64,000 nt of DNA, taken from contig NC_009253.1 of the NCBI RefSeq assembly GCF_000016165.1, forward strand, positions 2,390,332 to 2,454,331, written 5' to 3'. The notes below the pieces were generated by a model that ran no database searches, was not told where the DNA came from, and saw only the letters and a list, made by a program, of their open reading frames with translations. The stretch comes from Desulforamulus reducens MI-1. Lineage in GTDB: Bacteria; Bacillota; Desulfotomaculia; Desulfotomaculales; Desulfotomaculaceae. Each line of letters starts with the position of its first letter. The first letter of the stretch is position 1. A program made the translations under genes and the position numbers. Shown one piece after another: positions 26,891 through 35,095 of the stretch.

Positions 26891-27547
26891 CTAACTACGA
26901 TATTGGCAGTCTGTTTTATGGCAAAAATCACATTTTTTATGGTATTTACTAGGTTGGGAACTCCAACCTAATATAAAGCACAGGGATTTAGCCGGTATCA
27001 TCTGATAATATTCATTGGTGGTAATTTTAATTTTCCCTCCCCCTGCCAAATAAAGAACCTCTGGCAAGCATTCTATGGGCATGCCCTGATAACCAGGCCC
27101 AAGCCTTGGTGTTGCAAAAAGTCCCTTTAATCTCATTTGCTGAGATAACATCCTAACCACTTGATCCGCTGCTTCTTCAACAGCAACAGTTCCCACAGCG
27201 TCCAGAATAATCCCGCTGGTCGCTTCTCCCTTTTCAAATAACTTAGCTACTTCTTTATCAATAGTTTCTCCTACGGTCACTGCTACCACACTGGCAGTGG
27301 TGCAATTTTTAAGGAAGCTGTTCTTCATCCTAAGCTTAATGTCATGGCTAATAAAAATGGATTTTTCATGAAACCTCAATGGTACCTGGTTTAAAATCCC
27401 GGTGGGACTTAAGAGCACTCTTCCCGCCTGAATAACCTGTTGTATCTGCTCTAACATTTCCGAGTTAACCTTACCCTGATCATTTATACCCAGATACAAG
27501 AAAACTTTATCCTTTGAAATTGTCACTGGTATTTGAGGTAGTAGCAT
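26891..27547 (-). CDS. Stand-alone methionine synthase reactivation-domain protein
   Basis: A 218-residue protein matching the vitamin-B12-dependent methionine synthase activation domain, as in the split MetH of Thermotoga maritima. It contains TVGETIDKEVAKLFEKG, DAVGTVAVEEAAD and TPRLGPGYQGMPIE, the helix-rich and RxxxGY(P/Q)-type SAM-contacting region. A Cys cluster CDFCHKTDC closes the protein and may bind metal. ATG 27547 follows GGAGG by 5 nt. It is the first gene after the SAM riboswitch. It should help re-methylate or hold the MetH cobalamin, alongside the RACo-type activator. Confidence 0.9.
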   Translation of the reverse strand: MLLPQIPVTISKDKVFLYLGINDQGKVNSEMLEQIQQVIQAGRVLLSPTGILNQVPLRFHEKSIFISHDIKLRMKNSFLKNCTTASVVAVTVGETIDKEVAKLFEKGEATSGIILDAVGTVAVEEAADQVVRMLSQQMRLKGLFATPRLGPGYQGMPIECLPEVLYLAGGGKIKITTNEYYQMIPAKSLCFILGWSSQPSKYHKKCDFCHKTDCQYRS

Positions 27548-27563
27548 AATACCCTCCGCATAA

Positions 27564-27720
27564 TAAAAAAACGCCCAATAAGGGCGTTAATGGTTACAGC
27601 TATCCAATCGCGCACCTTATCTCTCAAGAACTAAAAGTCCTGCAGGAGTTGGCACCGCCGCCATCCAATGGCCGGTTGCCGGGCTTCATAGGGCCAGTCC
27701 CTCCACCACTCTTGATAAGT
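27564..27720 (-). ncRNA. SAM-I (S-box) riboswitch with terminator
   Basis: The minus strand from 27720 reads through the S-box core: CTTATCAAGAG, GGTGGAGGGACTGGCCC, ATGAAGCCCGGCAACC, GGTGCCAACTCCTGC and GAGAGATAAGG (P1 closing near 27615). The expression platform ends with AACGCCC/GGGCGTT and seven T residues (27564-27588). SAM binding should stop transcription of the MetH operon that begins 17 nt downstream. Confidence 0.97.
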
Positions 27721-27758
27721 ACAAAAACACTATTTCATTACTGGTTAATTTACAACAA

Positions 27759-29051
27759 CTATTGTTCTTCGTCAAGATCTTCTTTGATAAAAAATGTTGC
27801 TGATTCCCCTGCTACGAAGCCAGTACTAAAGGCCACCTGCATATTAAACCCCCCAGTCTGCGCGTCTACATCCAATACTTCACCGGCAAAATAAAGTCCC
27901 TTTATTTGCTTGGATGCCATTGTCCGAGGATTGATCTCCTTTATTGCAATACCTCCGGCAGTTACGGTGGCTTCTTTGAGGGGTCTAGTGCCGGTTATGT
28001 GAATTGGTAATGCTTTAAAATGAGCTACCAAATCTCTAAGATTGTGCCGGGTCACCATATTCGCCGGACTCTCCAAGGGGACACCAACCAATTGCAGTAA
28101 TACTTTGGCTAATCGCTCCGGCAGTATGGTAGACAGAAGATTTTTTACTGAACGTTTGCCACCTTCCTCCAAAACCTTGTTTAGTTTTTGTTCTAAGACC
28201 GCCACAGAAAATCCAGGGAATAAATCAATTTTACCTTGTATAGGTTCACCTGGATAGCGCTGGGCTTCCAGTGCAACAGCTCGTCCCACCCGCAGGGCCC
28301 CGGGACCCGAAAGACCCCAGTGGGTTATAATGACATCCCCAACCTCTGAGGCCAGGACTTTTCCCCTATGGTTATAAATCATTATGGATACATCCTGTAA
28401 TGAGAGACCCTGGGCCTGCCTATTCGAAATCCAGGGGTCATTACAAGTGACCGATACAGCTGCGGGCAACAATGGGGTAACGCTGTGCCCCACCTGCCGG
28501 GCCATCTTATAGCCATCCCCAGTGCTGCCCGTGTTTGGATAGGACAGCCCTCCGGTGGCAACCACCACTGCTTTGGCTCGCAATGATTCTCCATCCATGA
28601 AGACACCCCGGCAACTTTGATTTTCCAATAACAGGGAGTCCACTTTACTACCATAGCGAATGCTTACGCCGGATTGTCTCAGGTATTTCTCTAGGGCTAG
28701 AACCACATCGGCTGCTCGGTCGCTGACAGGAAAAACCCGGCCCCTTTCCTCCACCTTTGTCTTTATTCCCAGGGACCCTAAAAAATTTCGCAAATCCTCC
28801 CCGGAAAATTGATGCAAGGCACTGTATACAAATTTTCCATTACCAGGGATATTTTCAATCATTTCATTGATATTGGCACTATTAGTTAGGTTGCAGCGCC
28901 CTCCACCGGTGATGAGCATTTTCTTACCCAGACAATTGTTCTTCTCCAGCAACAACACCCTGGCTCCCAATGTTGCGGACCTAGCTGCAGCCATCATGCC
29001 CGCTGGCCCTCCCCCAACCACTAAAATATCATAATCTCTATGCAAACTCAT
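27759..29051 (-). CDS. FAD-dependent oxidoreductase, HI0933/YhiN family
   Basis: A 430-residue flavoprotein with the N-terminal dinucleotide site VVGGGPAGMMAAARSA and the family signature MLITGGGRCNLTN near residue 46. The C-terminal FAD contact GLYFAGEVLDVDAQTGGFN is intact. Members are named aminoacetone oxidase-like or NAD(P)/FAD-dependent oxidoreductase; the real substrate is not known. ATG 29051 has AAAGGACGG upstream. It ends just before the SAM riboswitch of the next operon, and no terminator was seen, so read-through into the riboswitch is possible. Confidence 0.88.
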   Translation of the reverse strand: MSLHRDYDILVVGGGPAGMMAAARSATLGARVLLLEKNNCLGKKMLITGGGRCNLTNSANINEMIENIPGNGKFVYSALHQFSGEDLRNFLGSLGIKTKVEERGRVFPVSDRAADVVLALEKYLRQSGVSIRYGSKVDSLLLENQSCRGVFMDGESLRAKAVVVATGGLSYPNTGSTGDGYKMARQVGHSVTPLLPAAVSVTCNDPWISNRQAQGLSLQDVSIMIYNHRGKVLASEVGDVIITHWGLSGPGALRVGRAVALEAQRYPGEPIQGKIDLFPGFSVAVLEQKLNKVLEEGGKRSVKNLLSTILPERLAKVLLQLVGVPLESPANMVTRHNLRDLVAHFKALPIHITGTRPLKEATVTAGGIAIKEINPRTMASKQIKGLYFAGEVLDVDAQTGGFNMQVAFSTGFVAGESATFFIKEDLDEEQ

Positions 29052-29130
29052 TGAATCCGTCCTTTGCTGTAAAAAGCTACTTGATATATTTTAACTCAGG
29101 AATAGGGGTATGCATACAGGGCTAAAACAA

Positions 29131-29159
29131 ATGGGCAGCCCTAAAGATAAAGAGCTGCC
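29131..29159 (-). terminator. Hairpin after ychF
   Basis: GGCAGC and GCTGCC arms, with CCTAAAG/CTTTA-like pairing limited to the centre, lie 7 nt past the ychF stop. The T-tail is weak (CATTTGTTTT), so efficiency is uncertain. Confidence 0.5.
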
Positions 29160-29165
29160 ACATAT

Positions 29166-30266
29166 CTACACGTTAAATCGAAAGTTGATAATATCGCCAT
29201 CCTGTACAACATACTCTTTTCCCTCTAAGCGCAGCAGGCCCTTTTCCCGGGCTTTGGCCAGAGAACCTGTGGATGCCAAATCTTCAAAGGCAATCACTTC
29301 TGCCCTAATAAAGCCCCGCTCAATATCGGAGTGAATCTTACCCGCCGCCCTTTTGGCATCGGTGTTACGTTTGATGGTCCAGGCCCGTACTTCATCTTCC
29401 CCGGCGGTAAGGAAAGAAATTAAACCCAGGTAATCATACACCGCCCTGGCCAAACGATCAATGCCCGGTTCGTTCGTCCCCAGGTCTTCCATAAAGAGAA
29501 GCCTGTCAGCTTCCGGCAGTTGACTGATCTCCATTTCTATGCGACCGCAGATTTCTGTTACAGCAATTCCCTTTTCAGCAGCGTATTTTTCTACTTCTTC
29601 TTTAGTGGGATAGCTACCCTCCCTAAATTGATCTTCATCTATGTTTATCACCAGCAGCATCGGTTTTTCTGTTAAAAAGGAATAGTTTTTTAATGTTAAT
29701 TTTTCTTCTTCGGTTAGCCCCAATTGGCTGATGGGCGTCTCTTCTTCCAGTGCCTGCAGACATTTTTTTAATACTTCTAGCTCAAAGGCATTCTCTTTGG
29801 TAATTTTTTTGCCAGACTGGATTCTTTGGATTCTTTTTTCCACCAGATCCATATCTGCCAATAAAATCTCCACAGCAATGGTTTCTATATCCCGCAGGGG
29901 GTTAATTTCGTCTTCTACGTGGGGAACGTCGGGATTCTGATAGGCCCTTACAACATGTACCAGCAGATCAGCATTTCGAATGGCACTGAGGAATTGATTG
30001 CCAACTCCTTTTCCTTCGCTGGCTCCCCGCACTAATCCAGGCACTTCACTGAATTGAATTTGAGCATAGGTAATCTTTCGTGGCTTGTACATATTCACTA
30101 AAAAATCAATTCTCTTATCAGGCACTCTCGCAGATGCAGTGATTGTTTCGGTTTTTCCACTTAAAAAATTTGATACTTCCTGGTTGGAATTGGTTAATAA
30201 ATTAAAGATTGTTGTTTTTCCCACCATCGGCAGACCGATTATCCCACTTATAAGGTTAGTTGACAT
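29166..30266 (-). CDS. ychF: Redox-regulated ATPase/GTPase YchF (OLA1 family)
   Basis: A 366-residue P-loop protein binding ribosomes. Visible are the G1 loop GLPMVGKTTIFN, G3 VPGLVRGASEGKGVGNQFL, the unusual G4 site NIDE that favours ATP over GTP, and a C-terminal TGS domain from about 280 (WTIKRNTDAKRAAGKIHSD, VQDGDIINFRFNV). G1 has Met where most YchF proteins have Asn (GLPNVGKS) and Thr for the final Ser. ATG 30266 is chosen from AGAGGTG 6 nt upstream. Monocistronic by layout. Confidence 0.95.
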   Translation of the reverse strand: MSTNLISGIIGLPMVGKTTIFNLLTNSNQEVSNFLSGKTETITASARVPDKRIDFLVNMYKPRKITYAQIQFSEVPGLVRGASEGKGVGNQFLSAIRNADLLVHVVRAYQNPDVPHVEDEINPLRDIETIAVEILLADMDLVEKRIQRIQSGKKITKENAFELEVLKKCLQALEEETPISQLGLTEEEKLTLKNYSFLTEKPMLLVINIDEDQFREGSYPTKEEVEKYAAEKGIAVTEICGRIEMEISQLPEADRLLFMEDLGTNEPGIDRLARAVYDYLGLISFLTAGEDEVRAWTIKRNTDAKRAAGKIHSDIERGFIRAEVIAFEDLASTGSLAKAREKGLLRLEGKEYVVQDGDIINFRFNV

Positions 30267-30457
30267 ATTCATCACCTCTGTTGTTCAGAATTTTATCACA
30301 TCTCTCAACCCTTTGCTACATAGGTCCATGAATGTTTCATTCAGAATGACATTTTTTGCAATGTTTGTGAAAGCATAATTTATGTTATTTTGAGGAACTT
30401 TAGTTTTTAAATCTAGATTTAAATTTCTTAACTACATATCAAACAGGGGGGAATGAA

Positions 30458-31765
30458 ATGGCTGAAGAACGCGAGGCGTGGTCGGGAAAAACTGGATTTA
30501 TTTTAGCTTGTATTGGTGCTGCCATGGGCCTGGGATCCATCTGGATGTTCCCGTGGCGCATCGGTGCCTACGGCGGTGGAGCATTCATGATTCCTTATTT
30601 GCTCTTCACCTTTGGTTTAGGTGTGTTTGGTTTAATGGGGGAATTTGCCTTTGGACGGAGCCAGCAAAAGGGGGCCATTGGCTCCTTCTCCAAGGTCTTT
30701 AAAGAAAAGGGTAAAAACTATGGCTCTACCCTAGGTATCATACCAGTTATTGGCGTAACAGGGGTTTTTACCTTTTATTTAATTGTTTGCGGTTGGATTT
30801 TGAAGTATTTCTACCTTTCTATCATCGGGGCCTTTGGCAAAATTGATCCTGGTCCTTACTTTGGTGGTTTTGCCGGACAACCCGAAAGTATCTTTTGGCA
30901 CTTCTTAGCCCTAGTGATCACACTGGCCATCATTGCCAAGGGCGTTTCTGGTGGTATTGAAGCGGCAAACAAATACATGATGCCTGGTTTATTCATCATT
31001 TTATTGATTTTGTTGTTCCGTTCTTTAACTCTGCCGGGCGCCATGGAAGGCGTTAACTTCCTGTTGATACCAGACTGGTCTAAGCTGGCAGATGCTACCA
31101 CTTGGGTCATGGCCCTTGGTCAAGCCTTCTTTACGGTGTCCTTGGGTGGTGCCGCCATGCTGGTTTATGGTAGTTACTTGAAGGATACTGAGGATGTTCC
31201 ATCCTCTGCCATGCATACAGCCTTTTGGACTACCATAGCATCTCTGCTGGCAGCCTTCGTTACCATTCCATCAACCTTTGCCTTTAATATGGATGTACAG
31301 GCTGGCCCACCCCTACTGTTCATCACCATCCCAATGATATTTAAATCAATGACTGGTGGCTATATCTTTGGTATTCTATTCTTCACAGCGGTTGTTTTTG
31401 CCGCCATCTCCTCTGCCATTAACCTAATGGAGGTACCCGTTGAAGCCATCATGGATCGCTTTAATATGAGCCGTATCAAGGCCTCCATTATTGTAGCTTT
31501 GGCTGGCTTTATAATCGGTATCCCACTGGATTTAAACATGGATTTGTTCGGTAGATTTGCAGATTTAGTTACCATTTATATTGTACCCTTTGGTGCTGTT
31601 CTGGCAGCTATTGTGTTCTTCTGGGTATACGGAGCATCCCGGGCTAGGGAACAAATTAACAAAGGTGCTGCAAAACCCTTGGGCAAATGGTTGGAATTTC
31701 ACACAAAATATGTGTTTACCATTGTGGCTATCGTGGTTCTAATTATTGGGATTGTACAAAGCTGA
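30458..31765 (+). CDS. Sodium-dependent symporter of the NSS (SNF) family
   Basis: A 435-residue membrane protein with 11-12 TM helices. TM1 carries the unwound Na+/substrate site LACIGAAMGLGSIWMFPWRIGAYGGGAF. TM6/TM8 segments (ALGQAFFTVSLGGAAMLVYGSY; AISSAINLMEVP) are also family-typical. It resembles bacterial amino-acid transporters such as TnaT/MhsT; the substrate could be tryptophan or another hydrophobic amino acid, but sequence alone does not decide. ATG 30458 follows GGGGGG by 6 nt. One of two plus-strand genes in the window. Confidence 0.9.
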   Translation: MAEEREAWSGKTGFILACIGAAMGLGSIWMFPWRIGAYGGGAFMIPYLLFTFGLGVFGLMGEFAFGRSQQKGAIGSFSKVFKEKGKNYGSTLGIIPVIGVTGVFTFYLIVCGWILKYFYLSIIGAFGKIDPGPYFGGFAGQPESIFWHFLALVITLAIIAKGVSGGIEAANKYMMPGLFIILLILLFRSLTLPGAMEGVNFLLIPDWSKLADATTWVMALGQAFFTVSLGGAAMLVYGSYLKDTEDVPSSAMHTAFWTTIASLLAAFVTIPSTFAFNMDVQAGPPLLFITIPMIFKSMTGGYIFGILFFTAVVFAAISSAINLMEVPVEAIMDRFNMSRIKASIIVALAGFIIGIPLDLNMDLFGRFADLVTIYIVPFGAVLAAIVFFWVYGASRAREQINKGAAKPLGKWLEFHTKYVFTIVAIVVLIIGIVQS

Positions 31766-31773
31766 TATAAAAT

Positions 31774-31810
31774 CAAGAAACCCTATGCATTGGCACAGGG
31801 TTTCTTGTTT
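31774..31810 (+). terminator. Terminator between convergent symporter and rubrerythrin genes
   Basis: CAAGAAACCCT and AGGGTTTCTTG arms around a 12-nt loop, with TTT following on the plus strand. Confidence 0.85.
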
Positions 31811-31811
31811 A

Positions 31812-32345
31812 TTAATAGTTTTCGCAAAGGACTTCGTAGTAAGCCTGAGGATGCGCACAGGCCGGGCATATTTCAGGAGCCTCCTTACCGCTGTGAACGT
31901 AACCACAATTACGACATTTCCACTTTACCTCTTCATCTCTCTTAAATACTTTGCCTTCTTCAATGTTTTTCAGTAAAGCCAAGAAACGCTTTTCGTGTTC
32001 TTCTTCCACTTCACCTATTTCTTTAAAAACATCAGCAATCTCGTCAAAGCCCTCTTCCCGGGCAACTTTTTCAAATTCTACATACATATTGGTGTATTCA
32101 TAGTTTTCACCAGTGGCGGCTTCTTTCAGGTGAGCTTTGGTGTTAGTGATTCCATTTAAAAACTTAAGTAATCTTTTAGCGTGTTCCTTTTCATTATCAG
32201 CAGTCTCAATAAAGATACCAGCAATTTGCTCATAGCCTTCTTTTTTTGCTGCACTGGCCCAATAAGTATATTTATTACGAGCCTGGCTTTCACCTGCAAA
32301 GGCTGCTTTTAAGTTGGCTTCGGTTTTGGTTCCTTTTAAACTCAT
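31812..32345 (-). CDS. rbr: Rubrerythrin
   Basis: A 177-residue rubrerythrin that reduces peroxide in anaerobes. The four-helix diiron domain (about 1-135) has the iron-binding Glu/His residues FAGESQARNKY, ETADNEKEHAKR and EVEEEHEKRF. The C-terminal rubredoxin domain has CRNCGY and CPACAHPQAYY. ATG 32345 follows GGAGGG by about 8 nt; a longer reading lacks conservation. Stands alone beside two small unknown genes. Confidence 0.96.
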   Translation of the reverse strand: MSLKGTKTEANLKAAFAGESQARNKYTYWASAAKKEGYEQIAGIFIETADNEKEHAKRLLKFLNGITNTKAHLKEAATGENYEYTNMYVEFEKVAREEGFDEIADVFKEIGEVEEEHEKRFLALLKNIEEGKVFKRDEEVKWKCRNCGYVHSGKEAPEICPACAHPQAYYEVLCENY

Positions 32346-32478
32346 TGATGAGCCCTCCTTTAATTTGATCTTTTTTGTTACCATGTTTTTCTTCTGCAAA
32401 ACAATATTTATTTCCTTTTGGCTTATTAATAGTTCATAATTTGTTAATTCTTTTGTTAGGATTGAATTCATAATTACT

Positions 32479-32503
32479 GAAACCAACCCACCGGGTCGGC
32501 TTC
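32479..32503 (-). terminator. Weak hairpin after the 53-residue gene
   Basis: GAAACCAACCC and GGGTCGGCTTC pair imperfectly around ACC. It sits 9 nt after the stop of 32512-32673; there is no clear T-run. Confidence 0.4.
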
Positions 32504-32511
32504 AGTAAGCA

Positions 32512-32673
32512 TTACATTGGTTTTTCTTTGCCGGAGGTAACTGGCAGCTTTTTTTTAGAAATATCATTTCCTTGAAAAAGATCGTCCGCAAACTGATCCA
32601 GCCTAGCTGGGTGGCTGGCAGGACGCTCCGGGTTTCTGGTATTAGGACTATTACTGGTGCCACGGTCGGACAT
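32512..32673 (-). CDS. Small hypothetical protein, 53 residues
   Basis: A short hydrophilic protein, MSDRGTSNSPNTRNPERPAS onward, Pro/Asn/Ser-rich in the first third with a short amphipathic segment LDQFADDLFQGND. A strong GGGAGGTGAGCAAA precedes ATG 32673, and the start is 16 nt after the stop of 32689-32958, so the two form an operon. No Cys, no TM segment. Not recognised. Both could be sporulation- or stress-linked small proteins, but nothing in sequence proves that. Confidence 0.65.
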   Translation of the reverse strand: MSDRGTSNSPNTRNPERPASHPARLDQFADDLFQGNDISKKKLPVTSGKEKPM

Positions 32674-32688
32674 TTTGCTCACCTCCCA

Positions 32689-32958
32689 TTAGTTTAAAAC
32701 GGTATTAGGATTTGGTCCAAATTCTTTCTGAGCCTGCAGGGCCTGTTCAATGGTTGATCTACTTTCAGGATATTTAAGAAATTCTTCATGGATTTTAGCA
32801 AAGGCCCTACGAAATTCCGGGCTTTCCCTCAACATATTGGTAGCAATGTCTGTTAGTGCTACCGTCGCCTGAATAAATCCTTCATTTTTTTCAGGATGAT
32901 GCTCTCGCAACTCCTTTATAGCATTTTCCGGTAGCTTACTAAACATTTCAAATATCAT
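32689..32958 (-). CDS. Hypothetical helical protein, 89 residues
   Basis: An all-helical soluble protein (KLPENAIKELREHHPEKN, then DIATNMLRESPEFRRAFAKI) of unknown family. ATG 32958 is preferred because GAGGTG lies 6 nt upstream; a GTG at 32967 overlaps that site. First gene of a two-gene unit with 32512-32673. No catalytic motif is visible. Confidence 0.7.
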   Translation of the reverse strand: MIFEMFSKLPENAIKELREHHPEKNEGFIQATVALTDIATNMLRESPEFRRAFAKIHEEFLKYPESRSTIEQALQAQKEFGPNPNTVLN

Positions 32959-33012
32959 ATACATCACCTCAGCAGTTTATTGCTGGGTTTAGTATTTCCC
33001 AATTAAACTTTG

Positions 33013-33168
33013 TTATGATGCAAATACCTTTTGCCAATCCATTTCTTTAAAACCAACTAGTACGACTTCACCATTGGTTAATATTGGTCGTTTCAGCAGC
33101 ATACCGTCGGAAGCCAGAACTTCGTATAATTCTTCCTCTGTGGCAGTTTTAACTTTATCCTTGTTATT
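33013..33168 (-). pseudogene. C-terminal relic of an ArsC/Spx-family protein
   Basis: The minus strand encodes about 50 residues containing TATEEELYEVLASDGMLLKRP and NGEVVLVGF, the typical C-terminal half of ArsC-like/Spx-like thioredoxin-fold proteins. An in-frame stop (TAA near 33169) precedes it, and the N-terminal half with the active-site Cys is missing. It is therefore a 5'-deleted gene. An intact but different ArsC-like gene is at 47989-48327. Confidence 0.7.
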
Positions 33169-33180
33169 TTAATATCTTTA

Positions 33181-33313
33181 AATCATATCCACCATTGAAA
33201 CAATGGTTATTTTTAACCTACCTGTCCTTTGTGCCGTCCACCACAGTAACAATTTCAAACCGTTACCCGTACAAATCAGCCTTTGCGGTTTTTGACATCA
33301 TTCTTAGAATAAT
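33181..33313. other. Spacer between ArsC relic and BCCT transporter
   Basis: No intact gene. The minus strand from 33300 could encode a short peptide starting MSKTAKADLYG that is stopped and then resumes as RFEIVTVVDGTKDR, so a second decayed gene is possible; I cannot identify it. Confidence 0.3.
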
Positions 33314-33345
33314 AAAAACCCCGCAATCACTTACGGGATTGCGGG
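33314..33345 (-). terminator. Terminator of the BCCT transporter gene
   Basis: CCCGCAATC and GATTGCGGG arms begin inside the last codons of the gene; TTTTTATTATT follows in the minus direction. Confidence 0.9.
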
Positions 33346-34898
33346 ATTTCAACTGTCTTGTTATTACTTTTTTGTTCTACTGCCCTTTTTTTCCCATCTG
33401 GTAAAGGTTTAAGGGCAATCCTGGTTCCAGTCCGCTTTCGATATTCCCTTTCCATATCATCATAATCATCTTCAAGGGCCTTCATAATAGAAAAACACAT
33501 GAATACCATTATGAGGGCAAAGGGTAGTGCTGTAACAATTGAGGCAGTCTGTAAACTCTGTAATCCGCCGCTCAATAATAGGACAGTGGCAATAGAAGAC
33601 TGAAGTATTCCCCAGGTAAGCTTCACCCTATTGGTGGGGTTGTTATCCCCCTTGGAGGAAAGCATCCCCAAAACAAAGGTGGCAGAATCTGCAGAGGTAA
33701 CAAAAAAAGTTATAATTAAGAGGGTTGCTGTGGCTGCCAATATTGTTCCCAAGGGCAGTTTCTCCAAGGTAATAAATAATGCCGAAGTAATATCCTCTTG
33801 GACAGCTGCCGCAATAGCCTTATGGCCAAAAACTTCAAGGTTTAAAGCTGTTCCTCCAAAGGTAGAAAACCAGAAAAAGCTAAACAGACTGGGCACTAAT
33901 AGAACTCCTAAGATAAATTCTTTGATTGTTCTCCCCTTAGAAACCCGGGCAATAAACATGCCCACAAAGGGTGCCCAAGCGATCCACCAAGCCCAATAAA
34001 ATAGGGTCCAATTACTAATCCACTTATTCTGAGTAAAGGGAGTTAAACGGAGGCTCATTTGGATAATATTTTGCAAGTAACCTCCTAGGGTGGTTGTCAG
34101 GGTATCAAAAATAAAGGAGGTTGGCCCCAGAAACAATACAAATAGAAGCAGGGACGTAGCCACTGCAATATTGGCATTACTAAGAAATTTGATCCCTTTA
34201 TCCAACCCTGTGGTGGCTGAAATCATGTATAAGACTGTTACAACGACGATAATGACAATATGGACTAAGGTGTTATTGGGAATACCTAAAAGATGCGCAA
34301 GTCCACCATTTATTTGAAGCGTTCCTAAGCCAAGGGAAGTAGCAACGCCAAAGGCCGTGGCCACAATGGCCAGTATGTCAATAGTTTTGCCAAGGGGACC
34401 ATTGATACGATCCCCCAGCAATGGGTAAAAGGTGGAACTGATTAACCCTCTATAGCCCTTCCGGAAATTAAAGTATGCCAATGATAAAGCAATGATTGTG
34501 TAGATGGCCCAGGGCTGAAAACCCCAATGAAAAAAGGCATAAAGCATACCCGTCCGGGCAGCTTCCGCTGTTCCACCCTGCAAACCCTGGGGAGGATTTG
34601 TGTAGTGGCTTACTGGTTCTGCAACACCCCAGAACACCAGCCCGATTCCCATTCCCGCGCTAAACAACATGCCAAACCAAGTAATATTGGAATATTCCGG
34701 CCTGTCATCATCATCCCCCAAGCGGATTCTTCCGTATTTGCTAAATGCCAGGTAAATAGCAAACACTAAAAAACCAAAGGTAGCTAAAAGATAAAACCAA
34801 CCAAACTTCTCCGTCATAAACCCTAATATACTGTTTGCTTGCTGACCAAGGCTTTCTGGAAAAAAGGCCCCCCATAAAACAAAGGCAAGAACAATCAA
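33327..34898 (-). CDS. BCCT-family betaine/carnitine/choline transporter
   Basis: At least 523 residues with 12 TM helices. Family signatures are GMLFSAGMGIGLVFWGVAEP near 80, the Trp-rich TM8 WTLFYWAWWIAWAPFVGMFIARVSKGRT split here as FYWAWWIAWAPF and GMFIARVSKGRT, and FFVTSADSATFVLGM. It imports a quaternary ammonium compound, probably glycine betaine, for osmoprotection or methyl-group use. The first usable start is TTG 34898, inside TM1, with no Shine-Dalgarno. AGGGGG lies 8 nt before an ATA codon at 34916, which would give a full TM1 (see findings). The last 50 residues are a charged cytoplasmic tail. Confidence 0.9.
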   Translation of the reverse strand: MIVLAFVLWGAFFPESLGQQANSILGFMTEKFGWFYLLATFGFLVFAIYLAFSKYGRIRLGDDDDRPEYSNITWFGMLFSAGMGIGLVFWGVAEPVSHYTNPPQGLQGGTAEAARTGMLYAFFHWGFQPWAIYTIIALSLAYFNFRKGYRGLISSTFYPLLGDRINGPLGKTIDILAIVATAFGVATSLGLGTLQINGGLAHLLGIPNNTLVHIVIIVVVTVLYMISATTGLDKGIKFLSNANIAVATSLLLFVLFLGPTSFIFDTLTTTLGGYLQNIIQMSLRLTPFTQNKWISNWTLFYWAWWIAWAPFVGMFIARVSKGRTIKEFILGVLLVPSLFSFFWFSTFGGTALNLEVFGHKAIAAAVQEDITSALFITLEKLPLGTILAATATLLIITFFVTSADSATFVLGMLSSKGDNNPTNRVKLTWGILQSSIATVLLLSGGLQSLQTASIVTALPFALIMVFMCFSIMKALEDDYDDMEREYRKRTGTRIALKPLPDGKKRAVEQKSNNKTVEIPQSRK

Positions 34899-35050
34899 TA
34901 CAGAAACTAGAAATATAGTAAACGCCCCCTGTAATTCTTTATACTCAAAGTTATTTTTATATTTTGAGGCGATATCTATTCTGTTTAGCGTTATGCTTTT
35001 TTAAAAAACTTATCCTATGTAAATGAGATAATATGCTTTTATTTAAATCA

Positions 35051-35080
35051 AAAAGCACCTGCCTTCTCTGCAGATGCTTT
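35051..35080 (-). terminator. Terminator of the M24 peptidase gene
   Basis: AAAGCA-CTGC and GCAG-TGCTTT arms around AGAGAAG, then a TTTTT tail in the minus direction. Confidence 0.8.
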
Positions 35081-35095
35081 GCTAATGTTTTCTTA

